Positions 61,643 to 64,000 of a DNA stretch of 64,000 nucleotides are shown here, in pieces. The notes beneath the pieces were generated by a model. The model did no database searches. It saw nothing but the letters and a program-made list of their open reading frames with translations, and was not told the DNA's origin. Numbering within the stretch: position 1 is the stretch's first letter; the number at the start of each line of letters is the position of its first letter. Origin of the DNA: Streptomyces piniterrae (GTDB lineage Bacteria > Actinomycetota > Actinomycetes > Streptomycetales > Streptomycetaceae); contig NZ_SUMB01000001.1 of NCBI RefSeq assembly GCF_005048155.1, positions 1-64,000 on the forward strand. The letters run 5' to 3'. Both the position numbers and the translations under genes were made by a program.

Positions 61643-61936
61643 ATGGAACAGAACCCGACCACCCCCTGGGGCCTGTCGCGCCTCGACTCGTACGCGCCGA
61701 CAGGTGAACTACCCGAAGTGGCAACCGAGTTGGACCCCATGTCGCAGACCACCCGGTATCGCGACGCAGCGAACCAACCCATGGCGATCGACGAGCAGTG
61801 CGCCGGCCGATGCGCCGCCCCGCCCACCACCCGGTCGGGGGCGGACAGCGATGTCTCCTACGCCGGTGACGCCACCGATGAGGCCCACCGCGACGACGCC
61901 CCCGACGGTGACGAGGAAGGCGGCGGCTGCCACTGA
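61643..61936 (+). CDS. tgmA: Putative ATP-grasp-modified RiPP (graspetide) precursor
   Basis: A 97-aa peptide that fits the TgmA-type ATP-grasp-modified RiPP family. It has the leader motif PWGLSRLDSYAP (8-19), the TELDPMSQTTRYRDA block (28-42), then a core region rich in Thr/Ser and Asp/Glu (ATDEAHRDDAPDGDEEGGG, 77-95), the kind of residues linked by omega-ester or amide bonds. Unusual is the presence of C53, C57 and C96. ATG at 61643 has GAAGGGA 8 nt upstream. The modifying ATP-grasp ligase starts 1 nt after its stop. The mature product and its ring pattern are unknown. Confidence 0.86.
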   Translation: MEQNPTTPWGLSRLDSYAPTGELPEVATELDPMSQTTRYRDAANQPMAIDEQCAGRCAAPPTTRSGADSDVSYAGDATDEAHRDDAPDGDEEGGGCH

Positions 61937-61937
61937 C

Positions 61938-62944
61938 ATGGGATCCTCACCGGTCCTCGCCGTGACCTCGCTCGGTGACGTCACCGCGGATCTGGTGCTG
62001 GACGAGCTGTACGGCCGGGGAGTCCCGGTCGTACGGCTCGATCCGGGCACCGACTTCACCGCCGGGGCCGTCATGGCGGCCCGTTTCGACAGCCAGGGCC
62101 CGCACGGCACCCTGCGCACCGCCAGCCGCGACCTGGACCTCTCGGCCGTACGCTCCGTCTACTGGCGCCGCCCCACGCCCTACGGGGGAACCGGCCCGGC
62201 AGCCGAGTCCGCCGCGTCCCGTTTCGCCATCTCCCAGGCCCGCGCCGGCTACGGCGGCATACTCGCCTCGCTTCCGGGCGCGCTCTACCTCAACCATCCC
62301 TGGCGCAACCGCGACGCCGAATACAAGCCCGCCCAGCTCGCGACCGCCGCCCGGGTCGGCCTCGACCTTCCTCCCACCCTCATCACCAACGACCCTGACG
62401 CCGCCCGACGCTTCGTCGCCCAGCACGGCTCGGTCGTCTACAAACCCGTACACGCCGTGCACATCAGCGCTGACGACACGGGCGCCCCCGCCCGCACCAT
62501 CTGGGTCCGCACCGTCGACCCCGACGATCTCGACGACGGCGTCTCGGCCTGTCCGCACCTGTTCCAGTCCTGCGTCCCCAAGGTCGCGGACATCAGGCTC
62601 GCCGCCGTCGGCGATCAGTTCTTCGCCACCCGTATCGACATCGACGGTGACCACCTCGACTGGCGCCAGGACTACGACTCCCTCACGTACTCCCCGACCG
62701 AGACACCCCCGCGGTCCGTACGGCGGTGCGCGCCTACCTTGACGCATTCGGCCTCGTCTTCGGAGCATTCGATTTCGCTGTACGGGCCGACGGCCGCTGG
62801 ATCTGGCTGGAGACCAACCCGAACGGCCAGTGGGCTTTCGTCGACGAGCCCACCCGCCGAGCAATCACCACCGCCCTCGCCGACCGCCTCCAAGAGGGAA
62901 TCCCGCGGGACTCGTCTCCGTGGAAATGGGACCATGCTCCGTAG
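61938..62944 (+). pseudogene. tgmB: Graspetide ATP-grasp ligase with apparent -1 frameshift
   Basis: A TgmB-like ATP-grasp RiPP maturase (about 335 aa if read through). Frame one (from ATG 61938) contains VYWRRPTPYGG, LNHPWRNRDAEYKPAQLATA and GLDLPPTLITNDPDAARRF. From the run of five C at 62706-62710 the conserved sequence continues in another frame: RAYLDAFGLVFGAFDFAV and WIWLETNPNGQWAF, which hold the Mg-binding Glu/Asn. Adding one C to the run restores an uninterrupted gene. Left as is, translation ends at 62966 without the metal site. It may be a real inactivating deletion, a sequencing error in the homopolymer, or programmed slippage. Confidence 0.85.
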
Positions 62945-63099
62945 AAATGTTTCCCGGCTTCCGTAGGTATTGGCCGGAGGAGGCACAGTATTCGCCGTAG
63001 CAATAGTGATCACCCGTTGTCGCCGCGGTGAAGCGACCCATTGACTGTGCTCAGGCGCAATCTGCGCTGTATCCGACCGGACCGGAAGGTAAATGCACA

Positions 63100-63840
63100 G
63101 TGGGAAGACATCGCAAGCCCTCACATTCACCAACAACGCGGCGGATGGGCATGGGCGTTGCCACCGCCGCCCTCGGCGCCACCGGGATCGGGTTCACCGC
63201 CACCAGCGCCCACGCGGAAGAGGCGCCCAAGCCCTCTACGGCTGACGTGCTCAACCAGATGATGAACCTGCCTTTCAACGAATTCGCGAAGCGGGCCGCA
63301 ACGGTGAAAGAAGCCCAGAAGAACAACCCCGGCGAATTCGTGCAGGGAACTGACGCTCACACCGGCCTGCCCAAGGTGGTGGACAAGGACGGAATTCGCT
63401 GGGACAACGACGGGTGCTCCATCCCGGATTCATTGAAGCCTGCCGCGAAGGCGTACTTCGGAATCGACGAGACCCACCCGGTGCAGGATGCCTGCAAGCG
63501 ACACGACCTCGGCTACCGCACCCTTCAGGAGCACCACCTGTGGAGTCAGGCCAGCAAGGATCAGATCGACGCGCGATACCGGGCCGATCTCGACGAGCTT
63601 TATAGGAAAGGAGCTTTCCAGGGGTGGACCGCTTCGACGCAGAAGTGGGCACTGGACAAGGGAGCTACCACCGCCACGAACTACCTCCCGAGCCAGGTCC
63701 TGGGAGTTCCTGTCGGAGTCGCTCCTTGGGACAACCCGACCGGCGCAGTTCCCTACACCTACGCGGGTACGGGTGCAGGTACGGGCACGGCTACGGGTAC
63801 TGGGGTCGGCACTGGTGCCGGCACTGGGGCGGGGAACTGA
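63100..63840 (+). CDS. Secreted phospholipase A2
   Basis: A 246-aa exported enzyme. The N-terminus has a twin-arginine RR (14-15) and a hydrophobic stretch, with cleavage expected after SAHA (about 39). The prokaryotic PLA2 motifs are DNDGCS with C106 (calcium loop) and DACKRHDLGYR with C132, H135 and D136, the catalytic His/Asp. The last 30 or so residues are a Gly/Thr/Ala repeat tail (GTGAGTGTATGTGVG), an odd addition. GTG at 63100 has GGAAGG 10 nt upstream; an earlier in-frame ATG at 63028 lacks a ribosome site. It should hydrolyse phospholipids outside the cell. Confidence 0.86.
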   Translation: MGRHRKPSHSPTTRRMGMGVATAALGATGIGFTATSAHAEEAPKPSTADVLNQMMNLPFNEFAKRAATVKEAQKNNPGEFVQGTDAHTGLPKVVDKDGIRWDNDGCSIPDSLKPAAKAYFGIDETHPVQDACKRHDLGYRTLQEHHLWSQASKDQIDARYRADLDELYRKGAFQGWTASTQKWALDKGATTATNYLPSQVLGVPVGVAPWDNPTGAVPYTYAGTGAGTGTATGTGVGTGAGTGAGN

Positions 63841-63879
63841 TCGGAGTTCGCTGACCGATTGCGCATCACGGTGGAAGAG

Positions 63880-63917
63880 AGATGCCCGGGCGGACCACGG
63901 TCGGCTCGGGCATCTTT
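63880..63917 (+). terminator. Terminator after the phospholipase gene
   Basis: gatgcccg (63881-63888) pairs with cgggcatc (63907-63914), followed by ttt. It begins 40 nt after the stop codon. The last bases of the window hold no recognisable gene. Confidence 0.7.
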
Positions 63918-64000
63918 CGGTGTGCGGCTGCTACGCCGCTCCCTCTACCTCACCCTCCCAACCTCACCTTCACACAGCCCTCAGTGGCGAACCGTGACCA

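Overview
This window is chromosomal DNA of a Streptomyces or a close relative. The GC content is high, third codon positions are strongly G/C, GTG and TTG starts are common, 4-nt GTGA stop/start overlaps recur, and -10 boxes fit TANNNT. It opens at the 3' end of an rRNA operon (23S tail, 5S, terminator).

1-14.5 kb is a conserved actinobacterial core block. In order it holds a CDP-alcohol phosphatidyltransferase, a GDP-mannose pyrophosphorylase fused to a degenerate phosphomannomutase domain, DUF881-Sbp-DUF881, an FHA protein of the GarA type, FtsR-like MerR, a DUF151 nuclease, a second MerR, dinB, and gcvP behind a tandem glycine riboswitch. From memory the order parallels M. tuberculosis Rv1822-Rv1832, which would link cell-envelope proteins, a regulator of glutamate/2-oxoglutarate metabolism and glycine cleavage.

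14.6-38.4 kb is a mosaic of small operons and divergent regulator/target pairs. It holds DUF5999, a glutamate-cysteine-ligase-like enzyme, a CPBP protease, PhzF, PadR, SRPBCC, a Clp-N protein, three EamA transporters, PaiB/PNPOx and MocR, a MerR with a membrane protein, LysR, matB with a carboxyltransferase, an isochorismatase-like pseudoenzyme, a Tat Rieske lipoprotein and an S9 peptidase. Several intergenic regions show readable operators and promoters.

38.5-56.8 kb carries a coupled HipA-kinase/DUF3037 pair, two SDRs, an aldo/keto reductase behind a MerR dyad, ung, a Gfo/Idh oxidoreductase, lnt, an ABC exporter behind a SoxR-like box, an ATP-grasp protein, HxlR with a methyltransferase, a STAS protein, glutathione peroxidase, and TetR with a siderophore-interacting flavoprotein.

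56.9-63.9 kb looks accessory and is the most distinctive part. It holds a LodB/LodA-type pair (a candidate cysteine-tryptophylquinone amine or amino-acid oxidase plus its flavoprotein), a secreted TNT-domain NAD glycohydrolase with an early TTA codon (possible bldA control), a graspetide precursor followed by an ATP-grasp ligase whose reading frame breaks at a C5 run, and a secreted phospholipase A2 with a Gly/Thr-rich tail. A specialised-metabolite or antagonism island is an inference. No CRISPR array, tRNA, transposase or integrase was seen.
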